Part shown: positions 8,895 through 19,700 of the stretch, one piece after another
Layout of the letters: the number at the start of each line of letters is the position of its first letter
How positions within the stretch are numbered: the first letter of the stretch is position 1
From: Verrucomicrobiaceae bacterium
Lineage (GTDB): Bacteria > Verrucomicrobiota > Verrucomicrobiia > Verrucomicrobiales > Akkermansiaceae
Direction of reading: 5' to 3'
NCBI GenBank assembly: GCA_027487435.1
Contig: JAIYDP010000127.1
Location: 1 to 39,211, forward strand
DNA: 39,211 nucleotides
The notes under the pieces: model-generated
Database searches by the model: none
What the model was told of the DNA's origin: nothing
What the model saw: only the letters and a program-made list of their open reading frames with translations
Program-made: the position numbers and the translations under genes

Positions 8895-11327
8895 ATGAAA
8901 ACACTGATTCGAATCAAAGTAATAAGAAAGGTTCTATCACACTTGATCTTACCTGTGTCTCTGGGGACAGCGATGCATTTCGGGGCAGCACCCGCCCATG
9001 CCGAGCTGAATGTGAAAACCTACCTTGGCAGCGAAGGCAAGGAGCTTTTGGCCCCCATCTCCAACCTGATGGCAACAACTCCGACAGCTACTGGCACAAC
9101 CACGGCCACGATTGATTATCATGAGGACAGTTTCAACACGCTTCCCGGTGCACCAAATGGTGAAAATTTCTCAATTCTCTGGGAGGGCTGGTTCGATGTA
9201 ACCAAGGACGGTCAAGGCCTCTATACTTTCGGAACCTCAAGCGATGATGGTAGCATGTTGTATCTGGATCTGAACAACGATGGCGATTTCGCCGATTCTG
9301 GTGAGCTAATCGTCAGCAATAACGAATATCAGGGTGATAATTCGGCCACAGGAGAGGTTGACCTACAAATGGCTTCCGTGCGCATGGCCATCGGATATTT
9401 TCAAGGCGGCGGAGGTCGTGATATGAGAGCCGCCTTTAAGAAAGGTAGTGCGTTGGACTTTGATGCTCTGAACCTCATCAACAGCGCCTCGGGCTACTTC
9501 TTCGCAGAAGATCCTTATGCTACCCTGGCGATTGGTCTCACCAGTCCTAGCATCAACGAGGCCTTGATCAGTGGAGAGTCTGTGACAGCATCCGCTTTCG
9601 TTACCGATCCCGGTGCCTTTACTCATACCGTCACCTTCACAGTGAAGCGCACGATTCCATCACTTGCTATCTTCACTGTGACCGATGCAAGTCCACCGTT
9701 CACAGCTGATTTTGGGCCATTGGCCGACGGCACCTATGAAATCGAAGCATCGGTGGTCAACTCTGACGTTCCTGCTGGTCAAGCGATTTCCCCCATCCGC
9801 ACTTTCACTGTAGCACCTGAAGTTACAACAATGATCACCCTTGCTTCATCAGCTTCTCCTTCGACCTATGGGGACAATGTCATCTTCACCGCCACCGTCT
9901 CCCCCGTACCCACGGGAGGCACAGTGCAATTTTTCAGCGGCACCAATGCGTTAGGGACTCCGATATCGGTCAATACCACCACAGGCGAGGCATCCTTTAG
10001 CACAACTGCACTCAACGTCGGAACCTTACAGATCAATGCCGATTACAGGGGCTATCAAATTTACGAGCCCAGCAAATCTACTTCATCATTGTCGCAAGTG
10101 ATCAACAAGGCACCACTAACAGTCACGGCGCAAAACGTTTTTCGCCCTCTCAACACCGCTAACCCAGATCCACTTCCTTACGAAATCAGCGGCTTCAAGA
10201 ACGGTCAAAATCTTAGCACATCGGGGGTAGGTGGAACCCCGACGCTAGATACGACCGCAATCAGCACTTCACCCGTCGGAAACTACCCTATCACCTGTAC
10301 CGTGGGCGACCTCTTTGCAAACAACTACAACTTTGTTTCCTTTGTGGACGGCACACTAACAGTTGCCGATGTGGCAGATACTTTCAGCGTCAATTTCTAT
10401 GCGGAAGAGAACGATCCAGCGTCTCAATTCCCACCAGGCATTCCTGCCGGATTCGGTGACTGGTTCACAGCGGGTTGGACCAACATTGCCGCACCTTGGG
10501 GCGGTGGCTTGCAGCCAGCACAAACACTGACCAGCAATCAATCGAGCACTTCGGTGTTTATTTTCAAGAACACTCGCAATGGCGGAACTACTACAGAATA
10601 TCCACGCACGACCAACTTGGGTGATGGAAACTACACCTTAATGGCATCCATCGCCCATGGAACCGAAGATCTGAATGCGATTTTCGATATGGAGATGACG
10701 AATATACCATTCGCAAATTATGACGTAATCTTCTACATGGGCAGCAGCCATTGGAATGGGGATCGTGCGGGGAAAATCGTATTCAATGGCGCAGCACCAC
10801 GCCCATTCCTGATCGAAAATGAATCATTTAACGGCACTTATACCAACATGGTCGATGGAACCACCCCCGGCAACTACATCATCCACAAGGGAGTGACCGG
10901 TAGCTCCTTCACGACTCAAATCTATGGCGATGGTTTCAACCACATTGGCGTGGCTGGCTTTCAGATCAGGGAAGTGCCTGCGCCAGGTAATACCTACGCT
11001 ACATGGGCTGCTACCAACGCGCCCGGCCAAACCCCAAATCTAGACCATGACAAAGACGGCGTGCAAAACGGTGTTGAATACTTCATGGGACAGACTGGCT
11101 CCTCATTCACTTCCTTGCCCACCCTGAATGCTGACAACACGATCTCCTGGCCAGCGAGTGCGACCTACAATGGCACCTATGAAATCCAAACCTCGCCCGA
11201 CCTCATGACTTGGACGAATGTCACTCCAAAACCCATCCCTACGGGTGGCAATTTGAACTACACACTGCCACCCGCTGCGCCTGGAGGCAAGAGATTCGTC
11301 CGCCTGTTCGTAACCCCGACACCGTAA
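8895..11327 (+). CDS. large secreted PA14/Ig-like/MBG multidomain protein
   Basis: 810 residues. The signal peptide (about 1-36, ending APAHA) is followed by a PA14-type domain (about 37-205: FSILWEGWFDV, a GLYTFGTSSDDGSMLYLD core and an AIGYFQGGGG strand). Then come an Ig-like domain (about 212-310), a Big_3_5-type Ig repeat (about 312-410, STYGDNVIFTATVSP), an MBG-type domain (about 413-495), and an unassigned beta-rich domain (about 500-695). It ends with the shared C-terminal module: W704, DHDKDG (717-722), YEIQTSPDL, final FVRLFVTPTP. Its centre and end are clearly homologous to the gene at 5857, but the N-terminal binding module is different (PA14 rather than LamG). PA14 usually binds glycans; no catalytic motif was found. 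The next gene begins 18 bp later, so the two are probably co-transcribed. No Shine-Dalgarno sequence. Confidence 0.85.
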   Translation: MKTLIRIKVIRKVLSHLILPVSLGTAMHFGAAPAHAELNVKTYLGSEGKELLAPISNLMATTPTATGTTTATIDYHEDSFNTLPGAPNGENFSILWEGWFDVTKDGQGLYTFGTSSDDGSMLYLDLNNDGDFADSGELIVSNNEYQGDNSATGEVDLQMASVRMAIGYFQGGGGRDMRAAFKKGSALDFDALNLINSASGYFFAEDPYATLAIGLTSPSINEALISGESVTASAFVTDPGAFTHTVTFTVKRTIPSLAIFTVTDASPPFTADFGPLADGTYEIEASVVNSDVPAGQAISPIRTFTVAPEVTTMITLASSASPSTYGDNVIFTATVSPVPTGGTVQFFSGTNALGTPISVNTTTGEASFSTTALNVGTLQINADYRGYQIYEPSKSTSSLSQVINKAPLTVTAQNVFRPLNTANPDPLPYEISGFKNGQNLSTSGVGGTPTLDTTAISTSPVGNYPITCTVGDLFANNYNFVSFVDGTLTVADVADTFSVNFYAEENDPASQFPPGIPAGFGDWFTAGWTNIAAPWGGGLQPAQTLTSNQSSTSVFIFKNTRNGGTTTEYPRTTNLGDGNYTLMASIAHGTEDLNAIFDMEMTNIPFANYDVIFYMGSSHWNGDRAGKIVFNGAAPRPFLIENESFNGTYTNMVDGTTPGNYIIHKGVTGSSFTTQIYGDGFNHIGVAGFQIREVPAPGNTYATWAATNAPGQTPNLDHDKDGVQNGVEYFMGQTGSSFTSLPTLNADNTISWPASATYNGTYEIQTSPDLMTWTNVTPKPIPTGGNLNYTLPPAAPGGKRFVRLFVTPTP

Positions 11328-11345
11328 GATAAATCAACAGTAACA

Positions 11346-14300
11346 ATGCAAACTAAAACCCCGTGGACCTTAGTCGCTTTGGCAGCCAGCGTCCTTACTC
11401 TTGCCAACCCGTTGGCTCACGCTGCGGCTGTGAATGTTGACTTCCAGGGGGCGAGTGCGACGACATATGTCGGCACTGGAGTAGCGCCGGACTTGGGAAC
11501 CACATGGAATGCAGTGAATCCCAATGCTACGAACCAAACTCTTGTGAACTCGGAGGGCAACTCTTCCGGCGTCACCTTGACACTCGTCGGCGACGAAGGT
11601 GTCTGGGGTGTTGCGGGTGCCGCTGACAATGTTACCCGTGACTATATTTTTGGCTGGGCCGGTAATACAAATCCATCCACCACGGTAAACCTGTCCGGGC
11701 TCCCAGCGAATACTGCGTTTGATCTCCACTTCTACGCCAAAGGCGACAATGCGAATCAAAACCCCATGATCACGTTGGCCGCGGCCAATGGCGGCGCTTC
11801 CGGAACAACCAACGCGACAGGAGGCCCGTTCAGCATGGCGCTGAATCATGTATTGCTCTCGGGCAATACAGATGCCTCGGGCAACATCATCTTCACATTC
11901 TCGCATATTGGCACCAATCAATACTGGGCAGCTAACGGATTTCAACTGGTTTACACGACCGGACCAGACACCACCGCACCTACGATCACCTCTTTCAGCC
12001 CTGCGGACAACGCCCCCGCCGTGGCCGTCGGCGCGAATCTCGTGGCGACCTTTAACGAACCGATTGCCATCGGTACAGGGGACATCACGATCAAGAACCT
12101 CAGCGATTCAACGCAATCGGTCATCACCCTGCCAAACGCCCAAGTCACCGTCTCCGGCTCCATCTTGACCATCAACCCAACGACGGATCTTCTGCTCGGA
12201 AAGAATTACGCCATCAAGATCGAGCCTACCGCGATCAAGGACCTCGCCAACAACCCCTTCACCGGCATCATCAATGACACTACCTGGAATTTCGCTGTCC
12301 AAGCCAACGGTATTCCTTTCACGGATGGCCTGGTCGTATCCCTGAGCGCGGATGCCGTGGATCCCCTGGATACTACAAACCAAGTTCGGCTTAACGGAGC
12401 GGATATTTTCGTCAAACGATGGAACGATCAGTCTGGCAACGCACGCGATGCCACCCAAACCACACAAGGAGATCAACCGCGCTACATTCCTAACGGATTG
12501 AATGGCTTGCCCGTCTTGCGTTTCGCCCAGCGTGATGATGATAACGGCTCCCGCCTTTTTCTCGGCGATTTGGGTAGCACCACACCCTCTGCCGCTTCCA
12601 TTTACATTGTCTCAAGGATTGATGATGATGCTCGTTATAATCTGTTTGGAAACCGAGCGAATGATGATCGATGGGTGGCTGACACTTGGAACGAGTCAAA
12701 GCCTGGCTCATGGCAGAATGGCCGCAATGAATCAAACTTCGCCTTTTCATCATGGCCGACCACTGGAGCGCATGTTTTTGTGATGAATGCCAGCACTTCG
12801 GGCTTTGGAATTTCCATCAATGGAAGCTCGATTGGCTCCGCATCAGGTAACAATTACAACTCGGGTAGCGGGGCGAACTGGACCATCGGTAACCGTGCAA
12901 CCTCTGGCCAACAACTGAAGGGCGATATTGCCGAGGTGCTCATATACAACCGTGTCCTTACTCCTATTGAAGAAAATCAGGTAGGCGCATATTTAACTCA
13001 AAAATATGGCCTAGTCACCAATTATGGCCCGCCCGTGATTTCCTCACTCAGTCCCGCAGACAACGATGCGAGCGTGCACACTGACTCGCTCTTTGTGGCG
13101 ACTTTCAACAAAGCCATTGCCCGAGGCAGTGGCAATATTACGATTAAAAATTTGACGGACTCAACGCAGACGAATATCTCCGTTACAGACACCACCCAGG
13201 TCTTGATCTCGGGATCCGTGATGACGATCAATCCAACTACGGATCTCTTGGGAGGGAAAAACTACGCCATTCAAATTGCTCCTACCGCGATTGACAGTTT
13301 TTCAGGAATCACCGACGATACTACGTGGAACTTCACCACTGCTTCGCTATTCCCTTATGAATCATGGACTTTCTCAGGTTCGTTGTTCATCCTGACCACT
13401 CCGGATGGGGCTAATATTGCCAGCGGACCTGCGGAAACCAATTTCCCGCTCCTGCTTCGGTTCAACTCCGGTAACTTCCCCTTCAACCAAGCGGCGGCCG
13501 ACGGTAGGGACATCCGTTTTACCACCGCGACGGGAATGGCGCTTTCCTATCAGATTGAGGAGTGGGATTCCGTCAACGGCAGAGCCGCCGTGTGGGTGAA
13601 GATCCCCAGCATCGCCGCCAACGCACGGCAGGAGATCAAAATGCATTGGGGCAAGGCCGGCGTGGCCAGCCAGTCGAACGGTTCTTCCGTTTTCAATAGC
13701 TCCAACGGCTGCGCCAGCGTCCACCACCTTGGAGACACACTTGCGGATGCAGTCGGCACGACCTCGCCGACCAATTCCGGCACCACCGCCACCAACGGCC
13801 TGATTGGAAAAGCACGCACCTTCGCCTCCGGCCAGGGCGTCCAGTGCGGCACCGCCATCACCGGTCTTCCCACCGGATCAGGTCCATTTTCCACAAGTGT
13901 CTGGATCCGCACATCGACCTTCGGCAAAGTCGTGCTCGGCTGGGGGGTTCAGGACGCAGGGCAAAAGGTGGTCATGAATCTTGCGAGCCCACCGAGCATC
14001 AACATGGATTGCTTTTTCGGTGGAGGGAGCATCAACGGCTCCGCTGCGATTCCGTCCTCCGACTGGTCCCATGTCGTGCATACGTTCCAGACCAGTTCCA
14101 CCAGACTCTATGTCAATGGCTTGCTCGATACCTCCACCGGTGGGGGCGGCATGGGCATTCCTACGACGAGCCGTCTTGATATCGGCGGCTTTATACCCAC
14201 GGACGGCTACAGTTTCGTAGGCGAAATGGACGAGGTGCGGATCTCCAACGTTGCGAGATCCGCCAATTGGGTGAAACTCGAATACGAAAACCAGAAGCCG

Positions 14301-16658
14301 GTGCAGACCCTAGTGGGCAGTCTCGTGCCATCCGGCTCGAACTTCTCCGTTTCGCCTACCTCGGTGACGATGAACGAGGTGGCCACCACCACCCTGACAG
14401 CCCAGGCAGGTGGGGCACAAAAGGTTTACTGGATCAACAAAAAAGGCGCTCAGGAAACCATACTCGCCACCGATCAACTTACATTCAATTACACGGCTCC
14501 CCGCATTTCTGCAAATGACTCGGCCACCATCCAGTTTAAGGCCGTATTCGCGGGCGGAACCCAGACCATCGACGTGCCGCTCACCGTCATCGACACCGTG
14601 CCGGACCCGGTGTTCACGCTCGTTCCCTCGACAACTTCGTGGGACGGACGAAGCACCATGACCGTCACCGCGAACGTATCGAACCTCGCCGCCATGCAGG
14701 CGGCCGGTGTCGGAACCCTCAACTACAAATGGTCGGTCAACGGCGTGGCCGTAACCAAACAAACGTCCGATGGCACGCTCACGCTCACCCGTTCGCAAGG
14801 CAGCGGCCCGATGACCGTCAGCCTCACCATTGACAACGGCGGCGCAACCGTTTCACAAAGTATCGTCATCAACGTCCAGGAACCCGCCAGCGACCCGTGG
14901 ATCGAGCGCACTCCGAGTGCCACGGAAAAACCTGTGAACGGCCAGTTCTTCGCACGCAATCCCACCACCGGGCTCGGCACGATTTTCTACAACGGCACCC
15001 AGATCGGCAGTCCGAACACCGTCTTCCTCAAAGTATACAGAACCCCCAATGGCGGAGCCGAAACCCTTGAAACCACCCATCGACAAGCTCTTGTCGGCGG
15101 GGCTTATGCCTTCACTGCGCCCATCGCTGCGGGCCTCAACACCTATCGCGTCGTTTACGGCACCACCACCAGCGGCGTGGATACCAATGTCGCCACCGTG
15201 AGCGACCTCGTCTGCGGCGATGCCTTCATCATCGAGGGGCAATCGAACGCGCTCGCCACCGACAACTCCGCGCCTGATGATACCACCACGACTAACAAGT
15301 GGGTTCGCAGCTACAGCCTCAGCTCCGGCTGGGGTTATGCCGTCAGCAAGGGCAACGACCTGCAACTCGGCCTCTGGGGCTGGTATCTCGCCAACCGCCT
15401 CGTCACCAATCACAGCATGCCCATCTGCATCATCAACGGCGCGGCCGGAGGCACGCGCATCGACATGCACATGCCGAATCCCGCCAACCATGCCCTGCCG
15501 CTTGGCTCCGGTTGGAGTGAAGACATTTACGCCAACCTCTACAACCGCGTGGTCGGTGCGAAACTCACCCACGGCATCCGCGGCTTGCTCTGGCATCAGG
15601 GCGAGCAGGATCAGGGAGCCATCGGGCCGGATGGCGACTACAACTACAAGTTCTATCAACAATACTTCGTGGACATCTCTGCTGCTTGGAAGCAGGATTT
15701 TCCGAACCTGCGAAATTACTACCTATTCCAGATCTGGCCGGCGGCATGCGGCGAAACCTCGCGCAACGACCAACTCCGTGAAGCTCAGCGAACTCTGCCC
15801 TATCTCTATTCGAACATGAAGATCATGAGCACCCACGGCATCGTGCCGGGATCGGGTTGCCACTATGAACCAGCAGGCTACCAAGTGTTCTCAGATCTGA
15901 TCGGCCCCTTGGTCGAGCAGGATGTGTATGGCCTCAATCCGACGGACAAACTCACCGCGCCCAATCTCCAGCGCGCCTATTTCACCACTCCGGCAAAAAC
16001 CGAGATCACCCTTGTTTTTGACCAGAACGTAAATTGGAACATCAACGCACCGACCATGCTTTTCTTGGCCAACGCTTCAGGAGCTACATCCGGCAACGTC
16101 ACCTCTGGCAGCGCCACGGGCAATACGATCAAACTACAGGTTTCCGGAGCCACCAACGCCACAACGATCACCTACCTCAAGGGCCTCTTCCCTTGGGAAC
16201 AAGCGGACATCCTCAAAGGCGCCAACGGCATCGCCGCCCTCACCTTCGCGGATGTGCCCATCGACAAGCTCACTGCTTTCGACATCTGGGCCGGAGGCAC
16301 CTTCGCGAATGCTTTCACCGACAAGGATCCCTCCCACGATCCTGACTTCGACGGTATGACCAATCGAGAGGAATTCGCCTTCGGGCTCGATCCCACCAAC
16401 GGAGCCTCGGCCAATCCGATCAGCCAGCCACTCGACAAAGCAAACAGGATCTTCAAATACACTCGCACCAAAAATTCCGGTCTCACTTATAAGGTCTATT
16501 ACAGCACGAATCTATCGGCTTGGAACTTCGATGCTGCTGCCACCCAGTCGCCCACCCCCACCCTTTCCGGCATTGAAACCGTGACAGTAACGCTGGCTGC
16601 TGCCGCAGATTTGGATGGCAAGCTTTTCGTCCGCGTGGAAGCAACCCCAACCCCATAA
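11346..16658 (+). CDS. giant multidomain secreted SASA acetylesterase (LamG, Big_5, DUF2341)
   Basis: 1770 residues. Signal peptide (1-27, ending AHA), a beta-rich N-terminal domain (about 28-205), a Big_5-type Ig domain (about 206-318), LamG (about 325-558), a second Big_5 (about 563-663), DUF2341 (about 670-760), a second LamG (about 765-985), Ig-like domains (about 990-1290) and a SASA esterase domain (about 1290-1530). GQSN has the nucleophile Ser1300, WHQGEQDQ starts at Trp1416, and GCHYEPAGY holds the likely catalytic His1506. A beta domain (1530-1640) and the shared C-terminal module (acidic loop DPDFDG at 1665-1670, final FVRVEATPTP) finish the protein. It probably deacetylates a polysaccharide that its LamG and DUF2341 modules hold. 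Residues 670-1638 repeat residues 53-1021 of the gene at 31955 with no net length change. The N-terminal 669 residues and the tail are additions relative to that copy. Confidence 0.9.
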   Translation: MQTKTPWTLVALAASVLTLANPLAHAAAVNVDFQGASATTYVGTGVAPDLGTTWNAVNPNATNQTLVNSEGNSSGVTLTLVGDEGVWGVAGAADNVTRDYIFGWAGNTNPSTTVNLSGLPANTAFDLHFYAKGDNANQNPMITLAAANGGASGTTNATGGPFSMALNHVLLSGNTDASGNIIFTFSHIGTNQYWAANGFQLVYTTGPDTTAPTITSFSPADNAPAVAVGANLVATFNEPIAIGTGDITIKNLSDSTQSVITLPNAQVTVSGSILTINPTTDLLLGKNYAIKIEPTAIKDLANNPFTGIINDTTWNFAVQANGIPFTDGLVVSLSADAVDPLDTTNQVRLNGADIFVKRWNDQSGNARDATQTTQGDQPRYIPNGLNGLPVLRFAQRDDDNGSRLFLGDLGSTTPSAASIYIVSRIDDDARYNLFGNRANDDRWVADTWNESKPGSWQNGRNESNFAFSSWPTTGAHVFVMNASTSGFGISINGSSIGSASGNNYNSGSGANWTIGNRATSGQQLKGDIAEVLIYNRVLTPIEENQVGAYLTQKYGLVTNYGPPVISSLSPADNDASVHTDSLFVATFNKAIARGSGNITIKNLTDSTQTNISVTDTTQVLISGSVMTINPTTDLLGGKNYAIQIAPTAIDSFSGITDDTTWNFTTASLFPYESWTFSGSLFILTTPDGANIASGPAETNFPLLLRFNSGNFPFNQAAADGRDIRFTTATGMALSYQIEEWDSVNGRAAVWVKIPSIAANARQEIKMHWGKAGVASQSNGSSVFNSSNGCASVHHLGDTLADAVGTTSPTNSGTTATNGLIGKARTFASGQGVQCGTAITGLPTGSGPFSTSVWIRTSTFGKVVLGWGVQDAGQKVVMNLASPPSINMDCFFGGGSINGSAAIPSSDWSHVVHTFQTSSTRLYVNGLLDTSTGGGGMGIPTTSRLDIGGFIPTDGYSFVGEMDEVRISNVARSANWVKLEYENQKPVQTLVGSLVPSGSNFSVSPTSVTMNEVATTTLTAQAGGAQKVYWINKKGAQETILATDQLTFNYTAPRISANDSATIQFKAVFAGGTQTIDVPLTVIDTVPDPVFTLVPSTTSWDGRSTMTVTANVSNLAAMQAAGVGTLNYKWSVNGVAVTKQTSDGTLTLTRSQGSGPMTVSLTIDNGGATVSQSIVINVQEPASDPWIERTPSATEKPVNGQFFARNPTTGLGTIFYNGTQIGSPNTVFLKVYRTPNGGAETLETTHRQALVGGAYAFTAPIAAGLNTYRVVYGTTTSGVDTNVATVSDLVCGDAFIIEGQSNALATDNSAPDDTTTTNKWVRSYSLSSGWGYAVSKGNDLQLGLWGWYLANRLVTNHSMPICIINGAAGGTRIDMHMPNPANHALPLGSGWSEDIYANLYNRVVGAKLTHGIRGLLWHQGEQDQGAIGPDGDYNYKFYQQYFVDISAAWKQDFPNLRNYYLFQIWPAACGETSRNDQLREAQRTLPYLYSNMKIMSTHGIVPGSGCHYEPAGYQVFSDLIGPLVEQDVYGLNPTDKLTAPNLQRAYFTTPAKTEITLVFDQNVNWNINAPTMLFLANASGATSGNVTSGSATGNTIKLQVSGATNATTITYLKGLFPWEQADILKGANGIAALTFADVPIDKLTAFDIWAGGTFANAFTDKDPSHDPDFDGMTNREEFAFGLDPTNGASANPISQPLDKANRIFKYTRTKNSGLTYKVYYSTNLSAWNFDAAATQSPTPTLSGIETVTVTLAAAADLDGKLFVRVEATPTP
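11968..12300 (+). repeat. Big_5-type Ig repeat, copy 1 of 3 in the window
   Basis: It encodes an Ig-like domain opening with TITSFSPADN and closing with INDTTWNF. Close copies are at about 13030-13340 in the same gene and 23458-23790 in the next gene. All share the signatures LVATFNE or LVATFDE, ITIKNL and LTINPT. This shows domain exchange within and between neighbouring genes. Confidence 0.75.
13353..16259 (+). repeat. 969-codon module, copy 1 (DUF2341-LamG-Ig-SASA)
   Basis: Homologous to 32111-35017 at a constant offset of 18,758 bases from the first codon to the last, so with no net insertion or deletion. It contains a perfect 58-base match (14611-14668 and 33369-33426). The homology starts at PYESWTFSGSLF and stops abruptly at TFADVP, inside both genes. 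Confidence 0.9.
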
Positions 16659-16751
16659 AGCCAGTGAACAACTCTTTACCCGCCATCCACACCGCCAATC
16701 AACCTCTTCGCTCTTTGAAGAATTAACTTCTTCGGGCAAAAAAATCATAGC

Positions 16752-19700
16752 ATGATCTCTCACTCTCATTTGACTCATAAAGCCCTGCTGCAGGTGCTGG
16801 TATTTGCTTTCTCCCTCTCAGGAATCGGAAGCGCGCAAACCACGCCGCCCAACCTCACCGCCGCGGGTGCGATCGCCGCTGTCAAAGCGAGAGAGGACAT
16901 TCCGAAATACGATAATACCTTCAACCTCGGCTCCACTGGCCTGCGCGGCTGGATTTTTCAAGATTGGTCTGGCACTTGGGTCGGCAAGATCACCAGTCCA
17001 AGCCGCCAGATTCTCGTTACCACCGCCAGCACTCCGGGCAGCGCGGTCATGGCGGTGGACGATGTCATCCTCGGTGCCGTCGCCGCCAGCTCCGGCACTG
17101 TGCCATTGTTCATCTCCGATGCCCGTAAGGCCTTTGGCACCGCCCTTACCAACGCGGAGAAAAACGGCGCGGGCACGCTCCGTGTCAAACGCTGGCGGGC
17201 GGGCGCCACCGACGATGTCAATATCCCTATCACCACGCTCGGTGAATACTCGGCCACCGCGCCCTACAACTGCCCGAAATCCGCACTCATCCTTGCGAAT
17301 GCCCGGGACCAGATGGTCGGAAAACTCCTCGCCGACCCGAATTACCTAAGCCCCAGCCTTGGCCACGCCAGCGCAATCAATGCGCTTGCCCTTCTCGCCA
17401 GCGTGAAGTCCGGTGATCCGAATTTCGCTGAGGTCCAAACCCGTCTGCAAACCTACGCCCGCTCTTTGACCATGCCTGTCGGCAATGGAGGGACTTGGGG
17501 ATCTGCCTATGAATTGATTTACCTCGCGGAGTATTACCTCCTCACCAGCGACTCCCAAGTCGTTCCGGTCATCAATGGTTGCACTCTCAGATTCGCCAAA
17601 GGCCAAGGCATGTTCGGCACCTTCGGCCATGGGCTGGGAATCCCCCACCCGGATGGCTCAGGCCGGATATTCATCCCTTGGTACGGACCGGTCAATGTAG
17701 CGGGCAATGCTGCCAACGTCGCAATCGTGCTCGGTAAAAAGGCCCTGCAAGCCGCAGGCCAGCCAATCGATCCGGCGATCGATGCCGCCATCCAGCGCTC
17801 GTCCGGCTTCATGGGTTCCCATGTCAACAAAGGTGCCATGCAGTACGGTGAGCACTTTCCTCATGCCGGCTCTCATGCCACCAACAGCAGGGAACCCTCA
17901 GCGGCCGTGTTTTTCGGACTACAGACCGATAAAGCGGTTCAGACGGAATACTTCGCGCGTACGTCCATCTCCTCTTGGATTGGGCTTGAAGTAGGTCATT
18001 CCGGACAGGGGTGGGGCACTCTCTGGGGTACTCTCGGTTCCGGCATGGGCGGGGAAGCGGCCGCCTCCGCCCATTTCAAGCAACTTCTTTGGCGCTACGA
18101 TATTCAACGCCGCACGGACGGATCGTTCACCTACGACAGCGATACCGGAGGGAACGAGTACTACGGCGGGAAGACCGCTGACGGCACCTACCTGGGTGAA
18201 TCCTTGGATTCCGACGTCAAAGGCACTGCCCTCTACCTCCTGACCTACAGCCTTCCGCTCAAACGCCTCTTCATCACCGGAAAAGACCTGAACACGGCTT
18301 ATAATCACAATCTTGATGCCACCAAAGTCGCCCACGCGGTTTCCGCAGCCTCCTTCCCGCTTGACAGGACCAGCATGTCCATCGCGCAGCTTTTTACCTA
18401 TCTCGGCGATTATGATCCGCATGTGCGCCATTTCGCGTCGCTCGAACTCGCCTCCCGCCACATGCAAAGCCCGGTCTTGACCAGCGCCGATCTCACCAAC
18501 CTGCGCAACCTGCTGAACGATCCGAATCCGAACTTCCGCCAAAGCGCCGCCCAAGCTCTCGGCTACCTCCAGGACTCGGCCGCACTACCTACCCTCGTCG
18601 CCCGGCTCAGGGACCCTGACCACTGGGTCCGTCAAAAGGCCGCCAATGCCATCCGCTATTACTCCAACACCGCAGCGGTCAGCGTATATCGCGACGCCAT
18701 GCTTGAGGCCTTTATCGCCAATGGCCCCGCCGACCCTGACACCATCGATTGGATCGACCCGCTTCAGTTCAGCAACGGCACGCTGGGCCAACTTCTTTTC
18801 GGAGACACGGACCCCGACGGTGCCATCTATCCAAGATACTCCATCGCGGCCTCCACCGCCAATGCCACCAAAGCCACCCACCTCTATCCCGCGCTTCGCA
18901 TCGGTTTGCAAATACCCTCAGGACGCTATCGTTCGGCAGCTGCGAATTTCTTAAACAATTACCTGAGTCCGGCCGACGCTCAGGCCCTTTTCCCAGAAGT
19001 GGTCGAGGTTCAATCCTATATCGCCCCGGGTGATTCCATGTTCGGCGGAGGGCCGCGCGACGAAGCGATGAAGTTCTTGGCCGCAAGCAAAATCAAAGAG
19101 GGCATCCCGCTTGCCCTCGCCATACTCGAAGAAGGGGGGGGTAATGAGGCTCTCGCTGCCCTCGCCTCCTATGGCGATGCCGCCCGCTACACCCTACCAA
19201 CGCTCAGACGCTATCGTGCTGAATGGCCGATGTTTGACGGAAATGGCAATTTGAGATCCGATTATGTCAATCTCCTGAATACCATCACAACCATCGAAAA
19301 CGCCATCACCGCCCCGACCACCATCCCGGGTCTTTGCGTCGCCAATGCCCAAGTCGTCGCCACCACAACGGGCGCGAAAGCCATTACGCTCACCGGCGCT
19401 TCGCCTCGTGGGCCATTTTCATTCCTCAACGTCACCCAACCCGCCAACGGCACCCTCACCGGCACCGCCCCCAACCTTACCTACACGCCAAACGCCGGCT
19501 ACACCGGCCCTGACAAATTCACCTTCCAGACCAAGGACTCCATGACGACCTCCGACCCTGCCACAGTCTCCATCATCGTGGGCTCGGCGGCGGGCACAGG
19601 CATCACGGGCACGTATTTCGACAACATTAACTTCACCAACCAGAAAGTCACCCGCACCGATCCCCAGATCAACTTCGACTGGGGCACCACCACGCCCAGC

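Noticed and set aside
16717..16733. GAAGAA/TTCTTC hairpin before the giant gene as a terminator
   Set aside because: Six-base A/T-rich arms followed by G and A runs, not T. It is too weak to call beyond a mention in the gene entry.
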